Assembly: GCA_937941765.1 (NCBI GenBank)
Contig: CALDGQ010000011.1
Span: forward strand, 54,688 to 118,687
Reading direction: 5' to 3'
DNA from: an uncultured Saprospiraceae bacterium
GTDB lineage: Bacteria; Bacteroidota; Bacteroidia; Chitinophagales; Saprospiraceae
DNA length: 64,000 nucleotides
Below, one piece after another: positions 8,958-18,920 of the stretch. The notes under the pieces are model-generated. The model was not told the origin of the DNA. It worked only from the letters and a program-made list of their open reading frames with translations, and ran no database searches. Position 1 is the first letter of the stretch. Each line of letters begins with the position of its first letter. A program made the translations under genes and the position numbers.

Positions 8958-8990
8958 TGTTTTAAAATTTTCAGATTAGTAATTTAGAGA

Positions 8991-9302
8991 TTATCCTACA
9001 ATCGAGTTGATCTTGATTTTTGTAAAGCTTTGACGGTGTCCGTTTTTCACACGGTAACCTTTACGTCTTTTCTTTTTGAAGACAATTACTTTGTCTCCTT
9101 TTTGATGACCAAGAACCGTAGCTGATACAGATGCACCAGCTAATTGAGGTGTTCCTACATTCACAGTACCTCCATTATCAACCAAATTTACTTGGTCAAA
9201 AGAAACACTGTCACCTTCTTCAGCATCCATTTTGTGAACAAAAATCTCTTGATCTTTTTCAACTTTGAATTGCTGTCCTGCTATAGTAACGATTGCAAAC
9301 AT
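8991..9302 (-). CDS. rplU: 50S ribosomal protein L21
   Basis: 103 residues, the normal length. It starts FAIVTIAGQQFKVEKDQEI and ends with the L21 signature (KVIVFKKKRRKGYRVKNGHR, then QSFTKIKI), which contacts 23S rRNA. It is the first gene of the rplU-rpmA operon and has a good promoter 35-65 bases upstream. No extension is present here; the extra domain is on L27 instead. Confidence 0.97.
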   Translation of the reverse strand: MFAIVTIAGQQFKVEKDQEIFVHKMDAEEGDSVSFDQVNLVDNGGTVNVGTPQLAGASVSATVLGHQKGDKVIVFKKKRRKGYRVKNGHRQSFTKIKINSIVG

Positions 9303-9336
9303 TTTGATTTATTTTATAGTCTTTTAAAAAGTTGGG

Positions 9337-9367
9337 CAAAGATACGATTTTAGGTCAAAATTCCCAA
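9337..9367 (-). promoter_or_regulatory. rplU promoter (TTGG-N19-TATCTTTG)
   Basis: On the minus strand TATCTTTG (9337-9344) exactly fits the Bacteroidota -7 consensus TAnnTTTG. TTGG (9364-9367) lies 19 bases upstream as the -33 element. It is placed 35 bases before the rplU start codon. Confidence 0.65.
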
Positions 9368-9418
9368 TATAAGTACACATTCTATACATGAGTATTTTAT
9401 CTTGGTTAATTGATTGAT

Positions 9419-10639
9419 TTATAGGAGTTTACGAAGGATGAATTCCTTTTTTATTTTTACACCGTCTCGTTTAATGACGATCTTGATACGTTTACCTTCC
9501 TTTTTGGACAAAATCGAATAAATTTTATTGAGATTTAAAAGTCGCCAAGACCAACCATTTAGCTTAATGATTTCATCACCGCGCCTGATATCGATTTTCT
9601 CAGTAGGCGAATCTTTAACTGGCTTTTGAGCATAATAATGATCCAAATTTCTACCAGCAGCAATTACCGTCAAACCACTTTTATCAAAATCGAATTCCTT
9701 ATTGTACTTTTTGGTAGGTTTTAAATAAAGGACATGATTTGGAAAGTCTATAATCATATGAAACCTACTAAGCAAAACATTGCCAATAAGTCCATTGTAT
9801 TTGATTCGTTTGTTAGCAGTCTGATGTTCACTCATTTCCATGTAATTCACAATAAAATCATCAAATTGAAAAGTACCAAATCCGAAACTAGGAATCACCC
9901 CAATATAACCTTCTATGGCACCACCCAAACCAATTCCCAAGTTACCCTGGATGGTTTTGTCTGGAATTTCTAAATCAGGGTGTGTATTGTTGTGAATTAA
10001 TGCAGAAACACTGGCTCCAGTATCAATCAAAAAGACAAGATCGAGTATGGTATCTTGGCTAATTCTTAGTTTTGTGTTTAAATAAGGCTTATTTCTAGAA
10101 ATTTTAAGCGGGATTTTTTCAAACTTCTTGTTGGGAGGCTTAAACAATTCTTTTGGTGTAAAAGTTAAAAGTTCTCGGCGATAGTTGATTTCTATGACAT
10201 AATTTCTGAAAAAATCCATTCCCATAACACCATGTATACTGAGACCTAAAAATTCCTCAAAATTAAAATAGTCTTCTTCAAGCACTAAAATTGTTTGGTG
10301 ACTTACATCCATTCCATCCAAGGAAATGGAAGCGTTTTTTGCTCGATTTGCATACATCGTTTGCGACAAATCTGCACCTAATATCTGAAACCGTTTATCA
10401 TATTTAAATCCTAATGCTTGTGCAATTTCTTTTTTAGTAATGATCGTGCTTTCAGCTCCAGTATCAAAAATGAATTTCAGAGGTAGCGTTCCCTGTAAAA
10501 GTAACTCTACAATAATGAAATCATTTTGAGTCTCGAAGGGGACGATTACGACTTTTTTTTGAGACGGATCATGTGCAGCCAATCCATAGGTCTGAATTAC
10601 GAATAAAAATAGAACGAAATGTTTAATAAATTGATTCAT
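9419..10639 (-). CDS. Exported retropepsin-like aspartic protease with PDZ domain
   Basis: 406 residues with a signal peptide (MNQFIKHFVLFLFVIQTYGLA). Two aspartic-protease half-domains are visible: FDTGAEST with catalytic-type Asp59, and IDTGASVS with Asp206, each followed by a flap-like and a hydrophobic-hydrophobic-Gly segment (GVMGMDFF, GLIGNVLL). The last ~90 residues resemble a PDZ domain (IDIRRGDEIIKLNG). Gene-duplicated retropepsin-like proteins of this form are common in Bacteroidota, but their substrates are unknown. The protein is probably periplasmic or envelope-bound. It is a single gene, divergent from susC, with no operon partner. Confidence 0.8.
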   Translation of the reverse strand: MNQFIKHFVLFLFVIQTYGLAAHDPSQKKVVIVPFETQNDFIIVELLLQGTLPLKFIFDTGAESTIITKKEIAQALGFKYDKRFQILGADLSQTMYANRAKNASISLDGMDVSHQTILVLEEDYFNFEEFLGLSIHGVMGMDFFRNYVIEINYRRELLTFTPKELFKPPNKKFEKIPLKISRNKPYLNTKLRISQDTILDLVFLIDTGASVSALIHNNTHPDLEIPDKTIQGNLGIGLGGAIEGYIGVIPSFGFGTFQFDDFIVNYMEMSEHQTANKRIKYNGLIGNVLLSRFHMIIDFPNHVLYLKPTKKYNKEFDFDKSGLTVIAAGRNLDHYYAQKPVKDSPTEKIDIRRGDEIIKLNGWSWRLLNLNKIYSILSKKEGKRIKIVIKRDGVKIKKEFILRKLL

Positions 10640-10917
10640 AAACCATTATGCGATTAATATAGAAACGCAAATACTTTAAATTACTTTATTCTTTTCAGAA
10701 TTAAATTCCGCTAACGCAAATCCTTGTAAAATATTGGCAATATACTTTGGTTAATTCACTAATATTTGTCAGATTTACACTAACACAACCAGGCGAAACC
10801 AACTTATTAAGAGAGCAATATTAATATTTTAAACGCTCGTTTATTCAAACGGTTCTGTTAAGCGTTACTTGTCATTTATATCAAACTAATCCCACGATAA
10901 TTGTTCATTGAATAATT

Positions 10918-10940
10918 ATGACATGCGTTAGGTATGTCAT
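10918..10940. promoter_or_regulatory. Inverted repeat upstream of susC, possible operator
   Basis: A perfect 7-bp inverted repeat, ATGACAT-N9-ATGTCAT, lies 45 bases before the susC start in a 346-base non-coding region. The size and position suit a regulator binding site. No clear TAnnTTTG promoter was found nearby, and a weaker AACGCT/AGCGTT pair occurs further upstream. No regulator gene is adjacent. Confidence 0.35.
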
Positions 10941-10985
10941 TTTTAGATATATTCGAATAAACTATTTAAATTAAACCAAATTAGT

Positions 10986-13900
10986 ATGAAACTTAAAATC
11001 AACCTAATTGGAAAATGTATGTTGCTGCTATTGTTTATGGCTTGTACCAACTTTGCTATAGCACAACGGACCATTTCCGGAACACTACTCGATGGTGATA
11101 CCAACGAACCGCTAATAGGGGCGAGTATCATTGCTGTCGGAACCACTTCGGGCACAATCACCGACTTTGATGGAAAATATTCCCTCACAGTTCCAGATGG
11201 TGTTACTGCCTTAGAATTTTCTTACACAGGCTTTGGAACGAAAACCATGCAATTGACCGATTCAAATGTGATGGATTTATCAATGACTTCTGGAACTTTG
11301 CTAGATGAAGTTGTAGTCGTCGGTTACGGGGCTCAAAATGAAAAAGAAATCACATCTGCTGTTGTAAAACTAGATGCAGAAGATTTCAACCAAGGAGACA
11401 TTACCGATCCTGCACAATTGATGCAAGGGAAAGTAGCAGGTCTACAAGTTTACAATCGTGGTGGTGACCCGAATGCTAAAAGTGTAATTCGTTTGAGAGG
11501 TATCTCAACTGTAGGGGCCAACTCAGAACCACTAATCGTAATCGATGGTATCATTGGAGCTTCATTAGACAACTTGGATCCAAACGATATTGAATCCATT
11601 AATGTTCTTAAAGATGGATCTGCTTCTGCGATTTATGGATCAAGAGGATCGTCAGGTGTAATCATTGTTACAACTAAAAAAGGAAAAGCAGGTCAAGGTG
11701 TGAAGTTTTCTTACAACGGCCAATTAGCTTCTTCTTCTCCTTTGAATTCAGTACAAATTATGGATGCTGGAGAATTTAAAGCAGCCGGAGGTACGGATCT
11801 TGGAAGTGCAACTGACTGGGTGGATGAAGTAACAAGAACTGCTGTTTCTAATTACCATAGTTTAGCTGCTACAGGAGGTATTGGAGACAATTCTTCTTTT
11901 AGAGTTTCTGCCAACCTTAGAAACGGACAAGGTATTTTGGATAACACTGGTTTTAACCAGTTCAATACAAGATTAAATTTCAGAACAGCTGCCTTCAATG
12001 ATAGATTAACGATTGACTTAAACACTTCATTATTAAACAAAAAATCTGATCAAGGTTTTGATGAAGCTTTAAGATATGCGGTATTGTACAACCCGACTGC
12101 ACCTGTATTTGGAGCAGATTCTCCTTTTGCGTTTAACTCAGATCAGTTTGGAGGTTTTTTCGAGACATTAGGATTATTTGATTCATTCAATCCTAAATCA
12201 ATTATCGAACAAAATAAGAATGAAGGAGAAAGAAGAGAGACCAATCTTGGAGCATTATTCGGATATTCTATTCTTGATAATTTGAAATTCAATGTTAGAG
12301 TTGGACGTCAGAATATCGATTTTGCGAATAGAAAATTTTATCCTACAACTTCCTTATTTAAAGGAAATGCAACAAGTCCTATTAGAAGAGGTTTAGCAGA
12401 AGTGTATGAAGAAAATAGAACGACACAATTGTTTGAAACATTTGCAACTTACATTGCAGACTTAGGATCATCTAACTTGACAGTTACGGGTGGATATAGT
12501 TATCAACAAGATAATTTCAATAGTACTTTTTTAAGTGCTGGTGACTTCCCTGATGGTTCAAAAGATTTTTCTAACATTCTAGAAGCATCTCAAGATTTGA
12601 ATAATGCAGGTTTAATTGATTTCAACTCTCAAGTAAGTCCAGATGAAAAGATCATTGCATTTTTTGGTAGAGCTAACTGGAATATGGATGACAAATTCTT
12701 TGTAAATGCATCTTTAAGAAGAGAAGGCTCAACAAAGCTTGGTGCTGACAATAAGTGGGGAATTTTCCCAGCAGTTGGTGTTGGTGTTGACTTAGCAAGA
12801 GTTGCTAATATCGGTGCATTTGACAGATTGAAGCTAAGAGCTGGATATGGTGTGACTGGAGCACTTCCTAAGGATTGGGGACTTTCTCAAGAAATTAGAG
12901 AAATCGTTAATGGCGATGATGGTTCCGTATCAACCAAATTGTTGAGAGCTGCAAATCCTGAATTGAAATGGGAGCAAAAAGCTGAAACAAATATTGGTTT
13001 AGAAGGGGATGTTGGAAAACTTGGATTTGTTGTAGATTTTTATCTAAGAGACATTTCTGATTTTATCTTAGAAAGAGATGTAGATCCTGCAGTATTTGGT
13101 GTTGATAAAAGAGTAGAAAATGTTGGAGCATTAAGTACAACAGGTTTAGAATTAGGCTTGAATTACGATGTGCTTGCTAACAGTAATGTTACATGGAATA
13201 CCGGAGTTGTATTTTCAACTTACAAGACAGTACTTGACGAATATGTATCTGAAGACTTCGCAGGTGAAGTAAGAGGTAACTTGGGTGCACCAGGACAAAA
13301 TGGAACCAATATGATACTAGTTCAAGTTGGTGAAGAAATTGGTCAAATTTGGGGACCAGTTTATGACAGCGTAGGAGAAGATGGTTCTCCAGTATTTAAA
13401 GATTTGAATGGTGATGGAATGGTAGTATCTGGAGGAGATAATGCACTTGATGAAAATGCAGATTTTGAAGTGTTAGGAAATGGTCTTCCTGATTTCGAAT
13501 TGGGTTGGACTAACCAGTTGACTATCGGAAAATGGAATGTAAACGCATTCTTTAGAGGAGCTTTCGGTCATAGTCTTGTGAATACTTTTAGAGCATTCTA
13601 CGAGCCACAAGTTTCAACTCAATCTTCTTACAACTATGTAAACACAGAGTTAGCAGTTGATGGTTTGACAGCGGCAAGATATAGTTCACTATACGTTGAG
13701 AAAGCAGATTTCTTCAAATTAGATAACTTGACCATCGGAAGAAAAATCGATTTCGGCGGTGGTGTATTTGACTCAGGAGTCTTTTCTTTGACTGGAAGAA
13801 ATCTATTTACAATCACTGGTTATACCGGTTCTAATCCAGAACCAAACCTATTAGATGGTGGTGCTGAAGATAATGGGAACCAACTTTCAGAAGTAGATGC

Positions 13901-13994
13901 TGGATATAATGATCCATTGGCTCCAGGTATCGACAGAAGAAATAATTATTTTAATTCAAGGTCTGTGACTTTGGGTGTACAACTTAATTTTTAA
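10986..13994 (+). CDS. SusC/RagA-family TonB-dependent outer-membrane transporter
   Basis: 1,002 residues. The signal peptide ends at about AIA-Q (residue 26). Residues 27-110 form the CarboxypepD-regulatory-like domain typical of SusC proteins (RTISGTLLDGDTNEPLIGAS). The plug follows from about 115 (DEVVVVGYGAQNEKEITSAV, LIVIDGIIG, SASAIYGSRGSSGVIIVTTK), then the 22-stranded barrel to the C-terminus (SVTLGVQLNF). It would import a bound ligand, energised by TonB. It is followed after 12 bases by its SusD partner. The ligand is unknown: the linked genes are not polysaccharide hydrolases but CRTAC1-type lipoproteins and a haloperoxidase-type protein. Confidence 0.95.
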   Translation: MKLKINLIGKCMLLLLFMACTNFAIAQRTISGTLLDGDTNEPLIGASIIAVGTTSGTITDFDGKYSLTVPDGVTALEFSYTGFGTKTMQLTDSNVMDLSMTSGTLLDEVVVVGYGAQNEKEITSAVVKLDAEDFNQGDITDPAQLMQGKVAGLQVYNRGGDPNAKSVIRLRGISTVGANSEPLIVIDGIIGASLDNLDPNDIESINVLKDGSASAIYGSRGSSGVIIVTTKKGKAGQGVKFSYNGQLASSSPLNSVQIMDAGEFKAAGGTDLGSATDWVDEVTRTAVSNYHSLAATGGIGDNSSFRVSANLRNGQGILDNTGFNQFNTRLNFRTAAFNDRLTIDLNTSLLNKKSDQGFDEALRYAVLYNPTAPVFGADSPFAFNSDQFGGFFETLGLFDSFNPKSIIEQNKNEGERRETNLGALFGYSILDNLKFNVRVGRQNIDFANRKFYPTTSLFKGNATSPIRRGLAEVYEENRTTQLFETFATYIADLGSSNLTVTGGYSYQQDNFNSTFLSAGDFPDGSKDFSNILEASQDLNNAGLIDFNSQVSPDEKIIAFFGRANWNMDDKFFVNASLRREGSTKLGADNKWGIFPAVGVGVDLARVANIGAFDRLKLRAGYGVTGALPKDWGLSQEIREIVNGDDGSVSTKLLRAANPELKWEQKAETNIGLEGDVGKLGFVVDFYLRDISDFILERDVDPAVFGVDKRVENVGALSTTGLELGLNYDVLANSNVTWNTGVVFSTYKTVLDEYVSEDFAGEVRGNLGAPGQNGTNMILVQVGEEIGQIWGPVYDSVGEDGSPVFKDLNGDGMVVSGGDNALDENADFEVLGNGLPDFELGWTNQLTIGKWNVNAFFRGAFGHSLVNTFRAFYEPQVSTQSSYNYVNTELAVDGLTAARYSSLYVEKADFFKLDNLTIGRKIDFGGGVFDSGVFSLTGRNLFTITGYTGSNPEPNLLDGGAEDNGNQLSEVDAGYNDPLAPGIDRRNNYFNSRSVTLGVQLNF

Positions 13995-14006
13995 AAGAGA
14001 ACAAAA

Positions 14007-15605
14007 ATGAAAATATTTATAAAATTCTTATTTGCCTCAGCAATCCTTTTGTTTGGATTCTCTTGTACTAATCTTGATGAAGATTTAGTAGGAGATATTA
14101 CTTCCGATATTAATATTGATGGAGTAAGCACAACTGGTGGAACATCTGGAGCATTATCAGCAGTATATGCATCTTTGAGAGATGCTGGAACTGCTAATCA
14201 CGGCGGGTATTATTCTATTCAAGAAATTTCAAGCGACGAGATGGCTATCTGTGCAAAAGGTGGTGACTGGTTCGATGGTGGAATCTTGGTAGAATTACAT
14301 AGACACTCTTATACTCCTACACATGCAATGGTCAATGGTACCTGGACACAAACTTATGGTGCCATTACTACTTGTAACGAAGCAATCGCCAATCCTGATT
14401 TAGATGCCAACCAAGTAGCTCAAGCTAGAACACTGAGAGCATACTACTATTGGAGATTGATGGATTTATATGGAAATGTAAAAATCGTTACGACTCCAGG
14501 TGCTGATGCACCTCAAGTGACAAGACAAGAAGTTTTTGACTTTGTTGAAAGTGAATTGTTAGATGTATTAGATATTTCTGCAGTTAGTTCAACAATGGAT
14601 CCTTCAGGTTCTGCATTGACAACAGCAGTTAATTCATATCAAATTAATCAATACGCTGCTTTAGGTATCCTTTCAAAAGTTTATCTAAACGCAGAAGTTT
14701 ACACAGGTACTCCAAAATACAGTGAAGCAGCAATGGCGGCAGCATATGTTATGGATGCAGGTGTTTACACACTTTGTGGTGTTGGTTGCACGGTTTCCAA
14801 TTTAGGAAAAAGAAATGGTGTTCCTTCTGATCCTGATAATTTAGAAGGATATGCAGCAGTTTTTGCACCTAACAATACGGCTAACCCAGAACACATCTTC
14901 GCTGTTAATTACGACGAAGTAACTGGTGGTGGAATGAATTTTTCTCAAATGAACCTTCACTATTCAAGTCAATTTACTTGGAACTTCGACGCTCAACCAT
15001 GGAACGGTTATGCTACACTAGAAGAGTTTTACAACTCTTACGAAGATGGTGATGCTAGAAAAACTGCAAGTTTTATCGTAGGACCACAATTAGATTTTGG
15101 TGGATCTGATATTTTGGATTATGCTTCTGATGATGGTGATTTAGTTTTAAACTATACACCTGCAATCAACGAGTTGGTTCCTAACTCACTAAGAGAAGCA
15201 GGAGCAAGACCTGGAAAATTCAGCTTCAAGCAATTGGGTAGAGATAACATGGACAATGATTTTCCAATCGTAAGATTAGGAGAATTATACCTAAACAGAG
15301 CAGAAGGAATGGCTAGAGCAGCTGGTGACTGGAATGCAGGTCTCGCATTTGTCAACGAATTGAGAGCAAGAGCTGGAGTAAGTGATTACTCAAGTATCGA
15401 TGCTGGTGAATTCTTGGCTGAAAGAGGAAGAGAAATGTTTCAAGAAACTTCTAGAAGAACAGACTTGATCCGTTTTCAAAAATACAATGATGCTTGGTGG
15501 GAAAAACCAGCAGATGCATCAGATCACGTAAACTTGTTCCCAATCCCTAGTGATCAAATCACAGCGGCGACTGGAGAACCACTTTCACAAAATCCTGGGT
15601 ATTAA
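14007..15605 (+). CDS. SusD/RagB-family substrate-binding lipoprotein
   Basis: 532 residues with a lipoprotein signal (lipobox FGFSC, Cys20) followed by TNLDED, an acidic stretch as in surface-exported Bacteroidota lipoproteins. TPR-like helices characteristic of SusD are seen (ARTLRAYYYWRLMDLYGNVK; VRLGELYLNRAEGMARAAGD). The C-terminal RGREMFQETSRRTDLIRF and FPIPSDQI are the classic SusD end motifs. SusD proteins form the lid on the SusC barrel and capture the ligand. A perfect terminator after the gene separates the pair from the downstream CRTAC1 cluster. Confidence 0.95.
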   Translation: MKIFIKFLFASAILLFGFSCTNLDEDLVGDITSDINIDGVSTTGGTSGALSAVYASLRDAGTANHGGYYSIQEISSDEMAICAKGGDWFDGGILVELHRHSYTPTHAMVNGTWTQTYGAITTCNEAIANPDLDANQVAQARTLRAYYYWRLMDLYGNVKIVTTPGADAPQVTRQEVFDFVESELLDVLDISAVSSTMDPSGSALTTAVNSYQINQYAALGILSKVYLNAEVYTGTPKYSEAAMAAAYVMDAGVYTLCGVGCTVSNLGKRNGVPSDPDNLEGYAAVFAPNNTANPEHIFAVNYDEVTGGGMNFSQMNLHYSSQFTWNFDAQPWNGYATLEEFYNSYEDGDARKTASFIVGPQLDFGGSDILDYASDDGDLVLNYTPAINELVPNSLREAGARPGKFSFKQLGRDNMDNDFPIVRLGELYLNRAEGMARAAGDWNAGLAFVNELRARAGVSDYSSIDAGEFLAERGREMFQETSRRTDLIRFQKYNDAWWEKPADASDHVNLFPIPSDQITAATGEPLSQNPGY

Positions 15606-15635
15606 GATTCAATTAATTTTAGGATTGTAACTTTT

Positions 15636-15672
15636 GAAGGGGAAATTTATTTTGTAAATTTCCCCTTCTTTT
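15636..15672 (+). terminator. Strong rho-independent terminator after susD
   Basis: A perfect 14-bp stem (GAAGGGGAAATTTA / TAAATTTCCCCTTC) with a 5-base loop and T-rich tail, 30 bases after the susD stop. Confidence 0.85.
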
Positions 15673-15704
15673 ATTAAGCAATATTAAACAACGAAAACTA
15701 GCAC

Positions 15705-18700
15705 TTGTACAGAGGGGTTCCACTCATATTAATACTTCTTTTTCTTTCATGTCAAAAAGAAAAAATAGCAACAAATACCCTGTTTGTTGAAAAGAAAGAT
15801 ATCAGTATACAATTCGAAAACACACTTACCTATACGGAAGATTTCAATCCTTATCTCTACAGAAATTTTTACAATGGCGGAGGCGTCTCTTGCGGTGATA
15901 TCAACAATGATGGACTCATCGATATTTTCTTCACCGGAAATCAAGTCGACAATAAACTCTATCTCAATTTAGGAAATTGGCAGTTTGAAGACATCACCGA
16001 AATAGCAGGTGTTGCCTGTCCAGATGTATGGTGCACGGGTGCCAACATGGTTGATATCAATGCAGATGGATTGTTAGATTTATATGTCTGCAAAGGCGGT
16101 GATCCAAACGGTCCAAGAAGATACAATGAACTTTTTATCAATAATGGAGATCTTACTTTTACAGATCAAGCCAAAGCTTACGGATTGGATATTAAAGGAC
16201 TTAGTATCCAATCTGCTTTTTTGGATTTTGATAAAGATGGAGATTTGGATTGTTACATTCTCAACAATTCTACTAAACCGATTGGTGGAGGGCTGGATTT
16301 AAAATCAACTTCTAGAGACGAAGCTTCTCCGGATGGAAATAAATTCATGATCAACGAGAACGGGAAGTTCAAGGATGTAGCAAGAAAAGTTGGTATTTAT
16401 AACAGTGACATTGGATTTGGACTAGGAATTACCATCAGTGATTTCAATTTAGATGATTGGCCCGACATTTATATATCCAATGATTTTTTCGAAAAAGATT
16501 ATCTATACATCAATCAACAAAACGGTACTTTCCAAGAATCGGGTACAGCTTACTTTAATAGTTTGCCATTGGGTGCGATGGGTGCGGATGCAGGAGATTT
16601 AGACAATGACCTTTGCCCAGATTTAATGGTTACTGAAATGTTGCCTGGTAATTTGGAACGACGAAAAACAAAAGCTGTTTATGAGACTTGGAAGAAATAT
16701 AACTTAGCGATTAAACAAGGTTATGATCACCAGTTTCCAAGAAATACTTTACAAAGAAATTTAGGAGGTGAGTCATTTGCTGAAGTAGGCAGAATGGCAG
16801 GAGTCAATGCCACTGATTGGAGTTGGTCTTGCCTTATCCAAGATTTTAATAACGATACCAACAAAGAAATTTTTATCAGCAACGGAATTTACAAAGATCT
16901 ATTGGATCGAGATTATTTAGGATTTATTGCGGATAAAGAACGAGTGGGCTCTATGATCAAACAAGGTGGACGCGTAATCACCAAATTGATTGATAGTATG
17001 CCAAGTACACCGATTCCCAATCATCTTTTTTCAAATACAGGTGATTTAGTTTACAAAGATATGGCGACTGAATGGGGATTAGGGGAACCCGGTTTTAGCA
17101 ATGGCTGTGCTTATGCAGATTTAGATAATGATGGAGATCAAGATTTAATAGTTAGTAATGTCAATGCGGTGGCTTCCGTTTATGAGAATACCGCTCAAGA
17201 TATTGAAGGTAATCATTTCATAGATGTGCAATTGTCGTTGCCTGGAAAAAACCGTTTTGCAATCGGATCGAAAGTCTATTTATATCACAATGGAAATACA
17301 TATATGCAAGAACTATTTCCATCTCGTGGATTTCAATCTTCTGTTCCATATCGATTACATACGGGTCTCGGAAAATCAGATGTGCCGGTGGATTCACTAA
17401 TTGTAGTTTGGCCAAATGGAAAATATGAACGATTTGAAAATTTAAAAACGGATAGTCTTTATATGCTTGAGAAGGGTAGTGGGACATTGTTTTCAAATTT
17501 ACAAAATCAGCATGAAGAAATCATTGTACTAGATACACTTCATACCATTCCTGGAAAAAATTCATTCGACCAATTCGATAGAGATAAATTGATCCACAGA
17601 ATGAATCCTAAAAAGAGTCCGTTGATTAAAAAAATCGAAGGAACTAAAAATCACTATTTCCTCGGAGCACCCAAAAATCAAAATAGTAGCATCGTCAAAA
17701 TCACTGATGGAAAAATGTCAATCCTTCAAAGTTTTGATGCAACCAATCCTTCTGAAGTCAATGATGTCGTATTTTTAGATATGGATAATGATGGAGATGA
17801 AGATATTTTCTTGGCTTGTGGTGGTTCCGCTTTTATTAAAAATGATCCTGGTTTGAAAGATATTATTTTGGAAAATAAGGGCAATAGCTATATGATTCAA
17901 AATAACTTTATAGATCAAAAACCGATATCCACAAGTGCAGCGTTACCTTACGATTGGAATCAGGATGGCTACCAAGACCTATTAATTTCAGATAGTAAAC
18001 ACAACCAACCTTATGGAGAAAAAGGAAGTGTCATTGTTTTAATTAATCAACAAGGAAAAGGATTTAAAAGTCAAACGATATCAGCATTTGAAAATCTTGG
18101 TATAATCACCGACATCGGTTTGATCGATATAGATAAAGACCAAAAAATGGAATTGATTATCGTTGGAGAATGGATGGATGTAACTATCTTCAGTCTAACG
18201 AAAAATGGACCTCAAGAAAGAAATTCAGATTTTGGATTTAAAAATTCCAATGGCTTGTGGAATCATGTCAAGATCCAAGATTTTAATAATGACGGGACAG
18301 TAGATTTATTTTTAGGAAACTGTGGACATAATACTGGATTTAATTCAAATCATGTTTTGGTAGTGACTGATTTTAATGGAAATGGTAAAAAAGATCCAAT
18401 CTTATGTTTAAAAGATAATGGTAAATATTTTCCAGTATTGGACAAAGATGAATTAACTTCTGTTTTTCCGCAACTTAATAAACAATTTTTAAAATATCAC
18501 AAATATGCAAAAGCATCCTTGTCGGAATTGCTTGGAACAGAACAAGTAGCGGCTGCTGAAAAGATTCCATTGGAAGAGACGGCATCTCAATTATATTTAA
18601 ATGACAATGGTCAATTGAAAAAAGTCGAGTTGCCTTCAGAAATTCAGTATTCAAGTGTACACACTACCTTATTAACAGAAATTTCTGGTGAGCATCATTT

Positions 18701-18920
18701 ATTAATTGGTGGAAACAATTATCAAATAAAACCACAATTCGGAAGAGAAGATGGTTCTCAAATGTGGCAACTATCTTTACCATCAAATCAGAGAGATAAA
18801 AAGGACTTAGCAATAAAAAGCCTAAACATTAATGGAGAAATAAGAAGTCTTGTAAATACAGAAGATGGATTTTTATTGACAAATACAAACGGAGATATTA
18901 TAAGATGTTCCAACTTATGA
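15705..18920 (+). CDS. CRTAC1-type lipoprotein 1 (VCBS/FG-GAP repeats, ASPIC/UnbV domain)
   Basis: 1,071 residues. The start is TTG: the frame has a stop at 15699 and no ATG, and the TTG gives a compact lipoprotein signal (lipobox FLSC, Cys16, then QKEK). Residues ~50-480 and ~640-900 contain FG-GAP/VCBS-type repeats with calcium-loop motifs (DINNDGLIDIFF, DINADGLLDLYV, DLDNDGDQDLIV), expected to form beta-propellers. Between them (about 508-590) lies an ASPIC/UnbV domain (NRFAIGSKVYLY ... SRGFQSSVPYRLHTGLG). The family is named after human CRTAC1; its bacterial function is not known. The stop overlaps the next start (ATGA). It is the most diverged in residue 190-220 from paralogs 2 and 4. 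Confidence 0.9.
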   Translation: MYRGVPLILILLFLSCQKEKIATNTLFVEKKDISIQFENTLTYTEDFNPYLYRNFYNGGGVSCGDINNDGLIDIFFTGNQVDNKLYLNLGNWQFEDITEIAGVACPDVWCTGANMVDINADGLLDLYVCKGGDPNGPRRYNELFINNGDLTFTDQAKAYGLDIKGLSIQSAFLDFDKDGDLDCYILNNSTKPIGGGLDLKSTSRDEASPDGNKFMINENGKFKDVARKVGIYNSDIGFGLGITISDFNLDDWPDIYISNDFFEKDYLYINQQNGTFQESGTAYFNSLPLGAMGADAGDLDNDLCPDLMVTEMLPGNLERRKTKAVYETWKKYNLAIKQGYDHQFPRNTLQRNLGGESFAEVGRMAGVNATDWSWSCLIQDFNNDTNKEIFISNGIYKDLLDRDYLGFIADKERVGSMIKQGGRVITKLIDSMPSTPIPNHLFSNTGDLVYKDMATEWGLGEPGFSNGCAYADLDNDGDQDLIVSNVNAVASVYENTAQDIEGNHFIDVQLSLPGKNRFAIGSKVYLYHNGNTYMQELFPSRGFQSSVPYRLHTGLGKSDVPVDSLIVVWPNGKYERFENLKTDSLYMLEKGSGTLFSNLQNQHEEIIVLDTLHTIPGKNSFDQFDRDKLIHRMNPKKSPLIKKIEGTKNHYFLGAPKNQNSSIVKITDGKMSILQSFDATNPSEVNDVVFLDMDNDGDEDIFLACGGSAFIKNDPGLKDIILENKGNSYMIQNNFIDQKPISTSAALPYDWNQDGYQDLLISDSKHNQPYGEKGSVIVLINQQGKGFKSQTISAFENLGIITDIGLIDIDKDQKMELIIVGEWMDVTIFSLTKNGPQERNSDFGFKNSNGLWNHVKIQDFNNDGTVDLFLGNCGHNTGFNSNHVLVVTDFNGNGKKDPILCLKDNGKYFPVLDKDELTSVFPQLNKQFLKYHKYAKASLSELLGTEQVAAAEKIPLEETASQLYLNDNGQLKKVELPSEIQYSSVHTTLLTEISGEHHLLIGGNNYQIKPQFGREDGSQMWQLSLPSNQRDKKDLAIKSLNINGEIRSLVNTEDGFLLTNTNGDIIRCSNL

